Shown here piece after piece: positions 13,301 through 26,400 of a stretch of 64,000 nt of DNA (position 1 is its first letter; every line of letters starts with the position of its first letter). This stretch comes from Lottia gigantea (lineage: Eukaryota; Mollusca; Gastropoda; Lottiidae). The notes beneath the pieces are model-generated. The model did no database searches, was not told where the DNA came from, and saw only the letters and a program-made list of their open reading frames with translations. The stretch spans positions 1,129,546 to 1,193,545 of the forward strand of contig NW_008709889.1 in the NCBI RefSeq assembly GCF_000327385.1, read 5' to 3'. The position numbers were made by a program, and so were the translations under genes.

Positions 13301-16300
13301 CTACTTCAAACTCATTTCCTCTGCCGAGATCCTTGTAAATGTAATAATCCTAAACTTAACCTTATTTACTATTGTTTCCCCCTTGTATAAAAGATTTGGT
13401 TAGTGATGTTTATCTGATAATGATAATGTATTGAAATGCTATCAAGCTCTCATAATGTTTGTGCTTAAATTTTTATCTTATTAGTGCCGGGTATTGCCAA
13501 TTATGCCATGACACAATACTTTATTTGATACAAGGGTCACAATTCGATATGTATTACGAAATAGGGTAAAAGGATAAAATATTAACTTTTCATGGAATAA
13601 GAAGTATCGAGTATGGCTACACAACCTCACAATACATGTAGACCTATGGATTGAAAACCAGATATGTCTCTTTAGTCTTTTATTGTCATATGGTCAAGTT
13701 AGGTGATATTGTCAAGTTAGGTGATCATAAGTATAACTATTGAACAGAAGGCACTAACAGAAAGCACTGGCACACGATTAAAGTTACGTTTACAACTAAA
13801 TGTGACATCATTTCCATCAAACATATGGTAGCTCTATAGTTCTATAATTTTTAAAGTGTTTGAATTGTTGTAGCTGACAAAGTTTCTATTTTACGATTAT
13901 CAATTGGTAGAAAAATAACTTTCAGAGTAAGAAATCAATCTTTCTTTTCGTTCAATAGATTTTTTTCTTATAATACCTTAGAGTTCATTTAACTTAAAAG
14001 AATATTGAGCTTTACGATAAAATATGTTTTCTTTTGAAAAACCCCTTAAAATTATGTTGCCATTTTGTACCAACAAAATTTAACCAAATGACTCCTGCCA
14101 AATTTTCACCGGAAATTCGCTAGTTCATTTTAAGTTTATAGATATGTAAAATTATAACCTCTAGGTTTTATTTAATATCGAGTCTGACCTATTATACTTT
14201 CTGTAAGTTGGCTGTTGATATATGATCAGTTGTGATATCCAATGTTTTAATGTTTAGTATTGTTTACAAAGGTTCTTAAAAACATATAACTCATAATGTT
14301 TGAAATATGAACATCAAATTGCTGTAAGAGAGCATGTCCCAAATGTACAAATTAAAACTTAAAAAGATGCATGCATTGGTCTTAATTCTTGTAATGCTTT
14401 TGGGAAATACGTTTCTTGACATTTGGATAACAGAAAGTACATGAGATCTAATTTGAGAATAATCGATAAATTCCAGTGACACATTTCTTAATGAAGGTTC
14501 ATGTCATTCTCAGATGCTAATTTTTTTTAAAAAAGGAATTCAAAAGAAGCTTAAAAAGAAATTGATGAGTATTTACCTACTAATGCATATATATGGTTGT
14601 CACATTAGATACAAACTTTAAAATGTTTTCCTTGATTTAATTGTTAACAAAATAAAACCTAATGATGACGATCAATTATTTGTTCAATTTCAATTTATGT
14701 TTGATACGATATCAGTAATTAAATTATCAATTAACTTATCAATAAGCTTTAAGGATATGGACAGTGTAACAGATACACATCCCATATGAAGAGATTTCCG
14801 TTAAAATGCAAGTCAAAATAACAATGAAATATAATCAGATTTTTTGATAACAGTAATAATGAAATTTATCAATTATTGATAATAGAGTAGAATAATGCTC
14901 TGTAAATCAATAATGAAATGGAATAATGCTGTGCATACAGTTAATGTAGATGACTTGTTCTATCCATAATGATATGGAATAATGCCGTTTAGTTTATGTA
15001 GATGACTTGTGCTATCAGTAATGAAATGGTATAATTTGAAAGGTTTATGTAGATGACTTGTGCTATCAATAATGATATGGAATAATGCCGTTTAGTTTAT
15101 GTAGATGACTTGTGCTATCAATAATGAAATGAAATAATGCTGAAAGGTTTATGGAGATGACTTGTGCTATCAATAATGAAATGGAATAATGCCGTTTAGT
15201 TTATGTAGATGACTTTTGCTATCAATAATGAAATGAAATAATGCTGAAAGGTTTATGTAGATGACTTGTGCTATCAATAATGAAATGGAATAATGCTGAA
15301 AGGTTTATGTAGATGACTTGTGCTATCAATAATAAAATGAAGTAATGCTGAAAGGTTTATGTAGATGACTTGTGCTATCAATAATAAAATGGAATAATGC
15401 TGAAAGGTTTATTTAGATGACTTGTTCTATCAATATAATAATGCTGATAGGTTTATATAATTGACTTGTTTGATTAATAAAGCTGTATATTTTACTTACT
15501 TGATATTTCTACTATTAATGATAAGTATAATAATGCTGTAGACTACTAAAATGAAATTAAAGAATGTTTTATAATGTACATACAATTATGGAAGCCAAAT
15601 AATTCTATGTGAAAGCTTATACATAGCACTAAACATCAACAATGAAATATTATTGGTATTTGTATTTGAGAAATAATATTTGTATTTGATGTTTCTGTAA
15701 TATCAAAAGAAAAGACTAATACAACAGAAATTGTCACTAGTAATTGTGATTGTAGACATTCTTAAGTAATTAAAAGAAATAAAATTGATCTTGTCTTTAA
15801 ATCATGATTTTTGGAAAGGATTCAGCTGCCATAAGATAACAAGCTAAGTATCTACAATATATATGTTGTCTCTTTTGTCACAAGTTACAATTTAAACACC
15901 TGCTACATTTCACTTTTATATTTGGTTTTCCATGGCCAGTGTGACATAGCCAAAGGCATACTACATAATCACTTTCAATATCCTGTTGATTCTGTGAGTT
16001 AACACCCTTGTTGCCGTTATGTGGTATGATGTATTGTGCATTTAACACCATATGCACTCAAATTTAATATTTCTAGAATTTGAAAATGACAGTCATTTAA
16101 ATTTTTGATGATCTGATCATAAAACTTTATTCAAGAAATTCTTTTATTAAATTAAAAACATGATAGCAAACGCCACAACAATTTTAAGTTTCTGGGATGC
16201 ATTTACATTGTCTCATACAAACATGATCATGACATCACTTTGTATATATTATAGTTACACTCTTAACCAGACCTGAGAAATATAATACTATATAATGAGA

Positions 16301-19300
16301 AAAAAATCATTATCCCAAAAAAGAGAGATTTAAAAATGAATGATTTTGAAAAGAATTGACAGCAAAAAACCTTGTATATTTTAACCATTGGATTTATTTT
16401 TGCCAATCAATAAAAAACTGAAAAACTGATAATCTAAGATAAAAGTCATTTTAATTATTAATTAGTTTATTTAATGACTGATATTTTCTTACCCTTTTTC
16501 TGAGATGTAGATTAGGATAGGCTGTATGATTGATTGATGTAGTACAACCTTAGCAAGTGGTCGTGACATCACATGGGGTGACCCAGATTTATTTAATCTC
16601 TTGTTTACTATTACTTCAGCTATATGAAAACTAATATATAATATACATATAGCACAACTCTTGATATGGTTTAAAATCATAAGTAATTATTTCTTCTGCC
16701 CCACAGGGAATACAGAAAATCATGTATTTTGATTGGTCATTTCTTTGCACATCTATCAATCTGATTGGTCAATTGGATAATTTATTTATATGTCGCAAAA
16801 TGTAAACATTATGACCACGTGACTGGATGATAGTGCTACATTTGGTTTATCCAGTGAGAGTAGAATATAAACTATATATGATGATTGTCAGCTCCATGGC
16901 TGTATTCAAGTGCTATACTGACATGGCCTATTTCACAGCTTGTCCAATATAGTGATATTTTTCTAAACAGTGGAGTTTTCAAGCTTGTCCTTGTTTTATT
17001 GTGGATGTGAAGTCAAACAGATAACATTGTAGGCAATATCTGGGATGTACAACTTTCCCAAGGTTATTAGCTCTGTGTTTACAATCTGAGGCGAGTGTAG
17101 GAAGGAAGGAATCAGCTATCTTGAACCAGCTGACATTATCTACTGCTTGCTTCTAGCAGACGCCATCTATATACTCTTCAAGCAGACGGATTAATACAGT
17201 TTTTCTTTGAATTTGAAGCAAAACATCAATATTTTCAACATGAGCAAGAAAAGGAAGTTGAGTTTACGGCTGCGAATTCCTATCAGTGAGTATTGACATT
17301 GTACAGAGAGTGAATTTTGAGGGTGAAATCTTGCCACAATTATGTAAATATTACGAAGTGTGTACATTTGGAGGTCAACATTCAAGGCCATTCTTGTTTT
17401 GCAATTTTTGAGTTAGTTAACCGAATTTCTTTTATGGAGAGTTCTCTATTGTTTTATACAGCTTGAGGATATAATGTTATATACATTAAAATTGTGGAAA
17501 AAGTCCTTTTTTGCAAACTGTAAAAACTGCTCTTTCATGCAAAACACGATGCTGAAAGTCATGCAGTCGTAATATGTCTTATGCTTTATATTTTTAACCA
17601 TCATTCTTACACTCTCAGCAAAAGTTTATTGGGAGCCCAGTTTTAAAACTGAAGCTTTCATATTTATAACGTAAAAATATGTTTATATGTAAGGATTATT
17701 TTCATGGTCGTTTTAACTTTTAGATTTCAGTTTTAGTCATTTTCTATCCAGAAAACATCAATCAGGTAACATAAGGATTGGGATTTTTTTCTCTGAAATT
17801 TATTCCAAATACATCATGATCATGCAACTGTCATGAATTTTGGAGCCTGTAGTATTTGATATTAATAACATTTTTAAGGATTAATTTAAAATTATATTTT
17901 TATAGAGTTTACTGCTGTTTAATTTAATTATTTTTTTTTAAATTTATTAAAAGTTATATTTGGGTTGAGTTTTTACTAACTTGATTGATGCAGTTTTGAT
18001 GAAAGATATTTTTTCAATCTATTTTTATAATGACTCAAAAAGTATTAATACTAATTGGGTGAATATAATAATACAGAAAATAAGATGGTTGCATCACCAT
18101 TAGTAGGCTTTATCTCATGACCTACTTTACATTTACAGAACAATTGTACTTCTGTTTGAACGAATTAGCACATAGCATATGTTTATCAATATTGTGCACT
18201 AGGCTCCACAATTTAAAGCTTTAAATGTGAAAATCCCGTTTGGTATAATAAACCCCATAAAGGTGAAAAATTAAGTGAATCAAAATATTGAGTAAATATG
18301 TATAAATTGAGCTTATTATCAAGATGGCTGACATACTTATCACCTTTCAGATTAACCAGCAACATATTTATCTCAATTTATCTCATTTATTACACAATTT
18401 GTTTTATAATTTACTGATTTAAAAATTGATGATTTCAGGTAATTCTTTGCATGTGATGAATATGTTGAATTAATAACATCATTTGTGTTAAATTAATGGT
18501 TGGTCGTTCAGTGTAGTTGTTGCACTTATTAATAGTTTGACGATTTATCACCAAGTTGCAACTGATGGTAACATTACACACTGTAAAGAGACTTTGTTAA
18601 AAAGCATAATTATTATTCTGGCACACATCTCACCTTAGCATTCTATAACATTCTGTGGTCATTTAGTTTATAGAGATACTCAGAACAAGCTGTAGATCAC
18701 CTACCTATAATATGTTTCCTATAAATAATTCTTGGCTCCATTTCTATTTAGATAAGATAGAAGTATGCAGGTTGATAAAATATTTCTTATGTTTTTGTCT
18801 CTTTAAAGCAATCTTTTCATAAAAGAATGACAACAAACTTCATCTGAGTTTTGACATTAAGCTTTGGAAGCTAGATTTTGTTTTTGAGAAAATCAGCTTA
18901 AACTGATGCCTAGAGATATTAAAGTGTCTTCTGGACCAGGCTGTCAGACTATTACAGCAGAATAAACTGTTCTGCTTTACATTGTCAAACCACTCCTTCA
19001 TCATAGATTATCATCAGCTCAGGCTAAATTCAATCATGCACTGTCATTAAGGTAATGTCTTTCATGTGCATGGAAATAGATGTAAGATTTTTGTGAATTG
19101 TGGCAAAAAGGTGGAGAGGAATCACATTTGATAATTTTAGTGAAGAAATGCTTCTCTATGTTCTTAATAAAAGTTGCTTGCTTAGAGGCAAGTTTCTGTA
19201 TACTTGGTTGCTGAAAGGACATTGGCAATGAAATATATGTATTGTTATTGATATATGTATTAGTATTATGAATGTTTGCAATGTATTGCTTCATAAATGT

Positions 19301-20376
19301 ATTGATTTGTGGTGAAATTTGTTTGACTTTGTAGGTTTAGAACATAAATGGGTATTAAACTCTTGTGTAATGACTTAATGTTCATGTTGATTATGTCTCC
19401 ATGGCAACAATGTTAAACTACAATTAATACATTTAATGTTTAGATATTAATATCAATCTTTGATTAAAATATCTAATTTGACTTAAAGTGATTTAGGAGA
19501 TTGAATAGTAAATGTCCAGACCAGATTATGACGTATTTTATGCCATTTTGCTTGAATGTAATGTGGGAAAGTGATGTCATAATTTGGTTCAGTTTTTCTA
19601 GAATTACCTGAATCTATGGGCCATGGATGGGTATTGAAATGGTGCTGAAGAAGCCTTAATTTCCACCAATCCACATTGTTTATACTTATTTGCCAGAGCC
19701 TAGAATGTTACTTTCAAAGTTTATGGGTTGTGTACAAAAAAATGTATCATTATTTAAAAATTAAGCTCTGATACCTTTAAAAAAATAAGATAGGTGTCCT
19801 ATGACCTTTTAGCACTCAGACACTTGTTTAGGTTTATCTGATATCAAAAGGATATCAAATAGATTTATCGACCAATGTAGAGCCTCATATTTTCTTCTTT
19901 CTATTCTATTAAAAGAAACCTATAGCATGTTCATGAGACATATTGGTATTGATAAAGAAGAAGAGGATATGGATTCATTATTTCTGAATTTTATTGACTG
20001 GAAGTTTCAAAAATTCATACACGCAGCATTGATAAAAGAAAATTAGAGCAGATAGTTTTATTAAATTTAAAAATATTTGTTTTTATTCTGCTTATTTTAC
20101 TTATAGTTATTATATTATATTGCTCTTTCAACAGTTCCTCTATCATGAAATTTGTTGCTTTGTGGACTTTTAGCATTCTTGGTTTAATTGTATGCCACAG
20201 GAAAAGAATACAGGGTAAAAATCCTCACCAATTTTAGTTCAGCTATTTTGAAACGAGCACAATAATGTATAGTTAATTGGGAGGAAAAATCAATTGTATA
20301 GAGCTACAATAAATAAATAGGCTGATCTTGCTCTATTATTGTGCTGAAATTTGCAGTTTGTTATCGAAATGTCCAT

Positions 20377-20410
<34 letters not shown>

Positions 20411-23400
20411 CGTCCACACCTTCCCGAGCTTAGACTGCAGTAGTTGTAGCAACGTTTCAAATTTCATAGACCTTCTATATAGGAGACGATGTGCATAAAT
20501 ATAAATTGGAACATTTTGCAANNNNNNNNNNNNNNNNNNNNNNNNNNNNNNNNNNNNNNNNNNNNNNNNNNNNNNNNNNNNNNNNNNNNNNNNNNNNNNN
20601 NNNNNNNNNNNNNNNNNNNNNNNNNNNNNNNNNNTTTGCTTTTGCATCGATTGATCTGAAATTTTAAATGCAAAAAGACTTCACAGGGTCAGAGGTCATT
20701 GACCTTGGCTATCATTTGATACTTTGACCTTTGACCTCCGACATGTACTTCCGGTTTTATAGCTATCCGTAAAAAGCCAAATTCGCAACTTTGGACTGCT
20801 CTAGCACGTGACCTACTTAACCTAGAGGGTTAATTTTTTCGGTTTCCTAATGTTCTTCTCATGCCCTTTACATAGATATATAACAATCGTTCTTTTAAAG
20901 CAAAATTGAAATTCGTGATTTTTTGAAATTTGAGGTTTTTTTTACAATATTTGCGGCTTTTTGAGCTTGGTATATGTATATCTTATGATCTATTTGATGT
21001 AGAACCTTGATATTTGGTATACAACTAGACACTTTGAATATGAATTTACCTATGTCCAAAAAACTTATGTGGGCGTGGCACATCCGGGTTGAATTACTAA
21101 TTGTTTACATTTAGAGGCAGGGGCATAACTCGCATAGAATGCATTTGTTCAAAAAGGGACTTTGCACACAATTACCTCATTCTTTTGGCCAGTTTGTGTT
21201 AACAGCTCAGTTGTTTCAGCTTTATAGTTCCAAAAAAGGAACGCGTTTTTTACATTTGGATATTTTCATTTTTCGATTTTGACCTTTGTTGACTTTTGTT
21301 GACCTATATTTTTTGACCTCTATTATGTAGGAACTTGAAATTTGGAACATAACGTAACATTTGGAATATTAATTAACCTATGCAAAAGAAATAGAGGTGG
21401 GCGTGGCACTTCGGGGTTAAATTACTCGTTATTGACATTTTTGGCCAGGGGCATAACTCGCAAAGTATACATTTGTTCAAAATAGAACTTTGCACATAAT
21501 TACCTCATATATTGAGCCACTTTGTCTCAGAAATTCGGTTGTTTCCACTGCATAGTTTAAAAAAAGGAACAGGTTTTGGAAATTCAAAATTTTCAATTTT
21601 TGACCTTGACCTTTGTTGACCTTAACCTTTGTAGGATCAAACGTCATTGGCGTTGGCTATCTATTTATACTTTTATATTTGCCGTCCTATGTCAACTTCC
21701 GGTTTTATAGTCGTTAGCAATTTGAAATTTTGATGGCGTATATCTCTTGATCTTGACCTTTTTAGACCTTCTCCTTTACAAGATCAAAGGTCATTGACCT
21801 TTGCTATCTGCTGATACTTTCATTTGTGAGGTCTGACGTCCACTTTCGGTATTAGAATCTTCTAAAAAATGAAAATTTCTCAACTTTAGACCGTTCTTGC
21901 GCTTGATCTAATTATCGTGGAAGGTTGATTTTTTCAGGTTCTTTTGCATTTTGCTACATTTGCAAAGTCCCACTCTGTGCCACAAGTGGCTCTAGTTTAT
22001 TATTGATATGACTGACGGGCTGGGTAAATTGAGGGAAAGAATATAATTTCAACAATAAAACATAAACATTGTCAACTGCTGCATCCAGACAACCATAGAT
22101 AGTGGAAACATTGTGAAAGAATGACAGTTAATTACATGCTAATATTTGTCCCATTTGAAACATTCAAATGTTATAATCAGACCTGGTATAATAAACCTAT
22201 ATATTACTTAGTCAATAGTACTTTCTACTAGATCAATCAGATCTTAATGGTCTCTCAGGACAGTGTAATCTTTCCCTCAAGAGTTGTTGTTTTCATTGCT
22301 GTAACTGTCAATGCAGTCACAACAACCAACATTGATTGATTATTTTTTCATGTATGTGACAGAAAAATTATTTGTCCAAATGTTGGTTCAGGTATTCTCA
22401 CTCTTGATTTTTTCATATTGTATAGAAGCATTCTGAATTTAATTTTCATTTCAATTGGCCCAAACTGTATGCAGCTTAATGTCTGATATCTTATACAGAA
22501 CCTGATTGTATGATAGATAGGATATCTGTGTACTTATATGATAAAGAAATGTTATATATTTATCTGATTCCCATTTCTCATGAGATTACTATTATAACTG
22601 ATACTAGAATTTATTGATTAGATGACACTATGGTTGTCGTCGTGTAGGTCGTGAAGATCGGATTAAGGAGAATTTATGCTGACAAAAGACATTTATTGAG
22701 GAAAATTTAATGATTGGCGGTATATATTTAGATTCAAGGCCAACGTATAGTGATGTTGATGAAAAAGACATATCATGTTCATGAAATCTTTACATTATGT
22801 ATTTATGATGTACTTGTAAAATCTTTCTCCTTTTGAGGTGTAACCATACATCTTGCACTTTAAAACCATTTTACATTACAAATATTATCCTGTTCTAAAT
22901 ATGGAACAGATAAATTCTGTGTACTCTAAACAGGCAACTGTTCTGAAAACTGTCCTTATTCTGGTACAAGCAGTTGGTCTTGTTAGAACAATAAGAAAGT
23001 GTCTAATCAACTGAGTCTACATCCAGCACAGATTTGTCAAAGAGTAAAAGGAACGTTTTGGGCTTCTTTATGTGAATCTTTCTTCAGACATTGTTTAATT
23101 TTCCAATATGAAGTGGATTAAGGAACAGACTCCTTTGAGACTTTACCCAATTTAATTGTACATGAATATAGTATATATAATGATATTGTTGGCTGCTCTT
23201 ACCGTGGGAATTGAAGCCCAAAATCTTTCTTTAGCTAAAAGGTTTTACGAAGAATTGAAAAGTAAAAAATCAGTGCCATTTATGGCTTCTATTTGTGTTC
23301 TAAATCGGTTAGTTTTAGTGGAAATGCAGGAATTTTCAATTACATTACATCCAAATTTCTAAGTTTTGAAGAATAGTCTTTTTCCATAATTCTTCCAAAA

Positions 23401-26400
23401 TAAATAAGTTTAAAATTTTTCATAAAGAATTCCACAGTTTTGGATAGTATAGGTTTAATTGGCAGTAAGTTCCATATGCGTAATGAAACGTATGTGTTGA
23501 CTGTTTTAAGGAATAGTCTGAGACAATGAGGAAGTTTTAAGAAGATCTGAGAGAGCGAGAGTGTTTATAAATGTCAATCAAGTTTGTTTTTCAACTGGGA
23601 GCTTTACCATTCAAGGTTTTATATGTTTGTAAGAAAATGTTATAGTTAAACCACAAACGTTTTTTTGAAAAATGAAATGGTGCAAATCTGTGCTATCAGT
23701 GTCCTTAAACACATAAAAAATTTAAGAAAGCCTCTTTACAATCCCTTTTGGGCTATTTTTAACAATAATTGATTTTTTCCAGTATCTAATGTGCTCTATT
23801 GATTTGCTGATTCAGCAAAAAGCAAAGTGCAACTGTATCCTTATTATATTTGCTCAATTTCTCCAGTATGTACTGTCTGTTAATTTATTTTTAGCATCTT
23901 AGATTACAGACTGACATTCAGAATAAACTATGTCAGATATGATTTCTATTAGATAGTAGATGACGTTAATGCACTACTGCATATTCAATACTGGGTTTAA
24001 ATTGATTCATATTACACATTTCAAAGAAGGTTTGCAATTTGCTGCCTGAGTTCTCTCATAGTGAAGTGATCATGCGAACACTAGGTTACAACTTGTCTTA
24101 GGTTAATTGGTCTCATCATTATATTAACATGCATAATTCATGACAACATATTAATTAATGTGATCTTGGTTATTACAGGTCAAAATTCTTATTAACCTAT
24201 GTGCCCTTTTGATTTAAGTTATGATTTCTTATTATTCTATTATTTAGTATTTCGAATTTACTGATGACACATTATTTCTCAGTTGGTGTCTGTATTATCA
24301 TCTTTCTAGATAAAAAATGATGTGATGATTCCCAATTCTTTGAAGATTTTTTAAAATCTTATATTTTCTGAAATTCATTAAAGTAAAATTTAATTTGATT
24401 TAAGATTGATTGATTTGATATACCTTACTTTTTATATTTTTCAGTTTCTCCACGCCTTCACTCATCCAGTGAACCTAAATCAGCACCACCAACCATGGCT
24501 AGATCATTTAGTAATGAACATACACATGCCATTATATATAAATCAAACTTAATGAAAGTAAGTAGTCCGATTTAGAAATTGATGAAAATACATTATATTG
24601 TGTCAATCACCATTGATGAACACATGTGCGAAAATTTATCTGATCATTTGAAGTCGAAGGTCTATGGATCTAGTTCTGTAAACAAAGCCAGGTGGTTTGT
24701 TCTTTGAAAATTTGAGATATTTTAATTTGAAGTGAGCAGAAATCAAAATGATGGATGTTACAAATTTGACTTCAAAAAACATGGTTCCTTAATTTGATTC
24801 TTATTGGAACTTTTTAACATACATATTTCAGTTCAATAGTCTATTTTAAGTATACAGATAAAAAAAAACTAATTCAAACACATACATTGTCCCTGGAATA
24901 TGTTTTGTCTCCATACTAATGAGCTATTAAAATTTCGATATTCTTGTCTGAAAGGGTTCTGAAAATAGAAACTGTTTACAGTAAACCAGTTAGTTGTTAT
25001 TTATTGAGGTTTTTATCTAATATTACATTATATAATAATCTCCATCTTTCAGCTTAGTCAAGATTCAGAAAATGATCCTATGGAAATAGAAGATTTAGGT
25101 AAATATTTCAGTGGATTTACCCAACTTACTGCAACCAATAGACGATTGGATTATAAGAGCTAATGGAAGCCATGAGAACTCCCCAAAACCGGACAGAGAG
25201 TGACATAAGTTTTTCGGAAATGCTATTTTTGGGGGCTGTAAATGATAACTTTTTAAATTCTTACAATGTAACACAATATTTTAAACATATGTAGGGTCAA
25301 TGGTCACTTTAAGATGCATGGCATCAAGTACTTGTGATAAATATTCAAAAATGAACATTCCCCCACTTTCGGATGCCAATCCTTAGCTCTGTAATATTTA
25401 AAACATGTATGGACAGTATCAAATGTATAGACCAACTTTAATACATCACTGCATTCTGATTCTCCTTAATATCCAACATGATATGGAAAGATATTTAATA
25501 ACACCTTAGATACTTCAACAGTAACAAAAACAGTTTATTATATTTGAGATAACATCAATGATAAATTACCACAAAACTACCTGAAAATAAAGTAGACTGT
25601 TAGAAGTTATGATGAATTTGTATCTGGATGTGAATAGGTATCACTGCATGTCTATACTCCAGGATACACAGCCTTGTCACATAAATTACATTGTCAATTC
25701 AGGATGTTTTACCCACTCTTTTGTTGACTCTACAATCTTGTCCTTATTATGATATGTTGTGTACATATTGAAGAACATCCAGAATTCCATGTTTCTCTTA
25801 CAACCTCTCAACAACCTTTTATCATCACATATGTGTTTGCACTTTCTGTAGGTTGACATTGTAGAAATAAAAGAAGTGTTCTCATCTGACAAACATACAA
25901 GATTCATTTTAAACTTTTGATAAATTAAGATGTAAATGATAAAATCAACTATGACAAATTCACCCTTATTATTAATGCACGTTTTACCCTACTTTGTCAG
26001 TTATTTTATATAACTATTAATATATTTTACTTTTTTAGAGGAAAATGTCCATCAAGTTTATGGTAAATTTATGAGAGCTCACAAATGTTATGACCTAATT
26101 CCAACTAGTGCCAAATTGGTAATTTTTGATACCCAGTTAAATGTAAGTACCATGGTATGTGTAATACTACTAAAACTATTAAAAAACTAGCTGAAAGATA
26201 CGTCATACAAAAATATGCAATGTTTTCAATGGTAATTTCTGAAGCTACCCTCATTTGTTTTATTGATATTTTTTCTTCTTAAGAGTTGATTGGTCTTTTT
26301 TTGAGTGCTTTGTCCAGTCAGGGTTTTGTTTTTGAATGATGCTTTGTGTTTTGGTATGGACTGTTTACCCTTAGTTGAAGCCTTTCCTCCGAAAATTGTT

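Noticed and set aside
20336-20673. Open frames crossing the N run
   Set aside because: They are artefacts of translating Ns in the assembly gap.
23156-23362. Small secreted-protein gene or another AMPK gamma first exon
   Set aside because: The first ~20 residues are hydrophobic, but there is no donor in a usable phase and no homologue I recognise.
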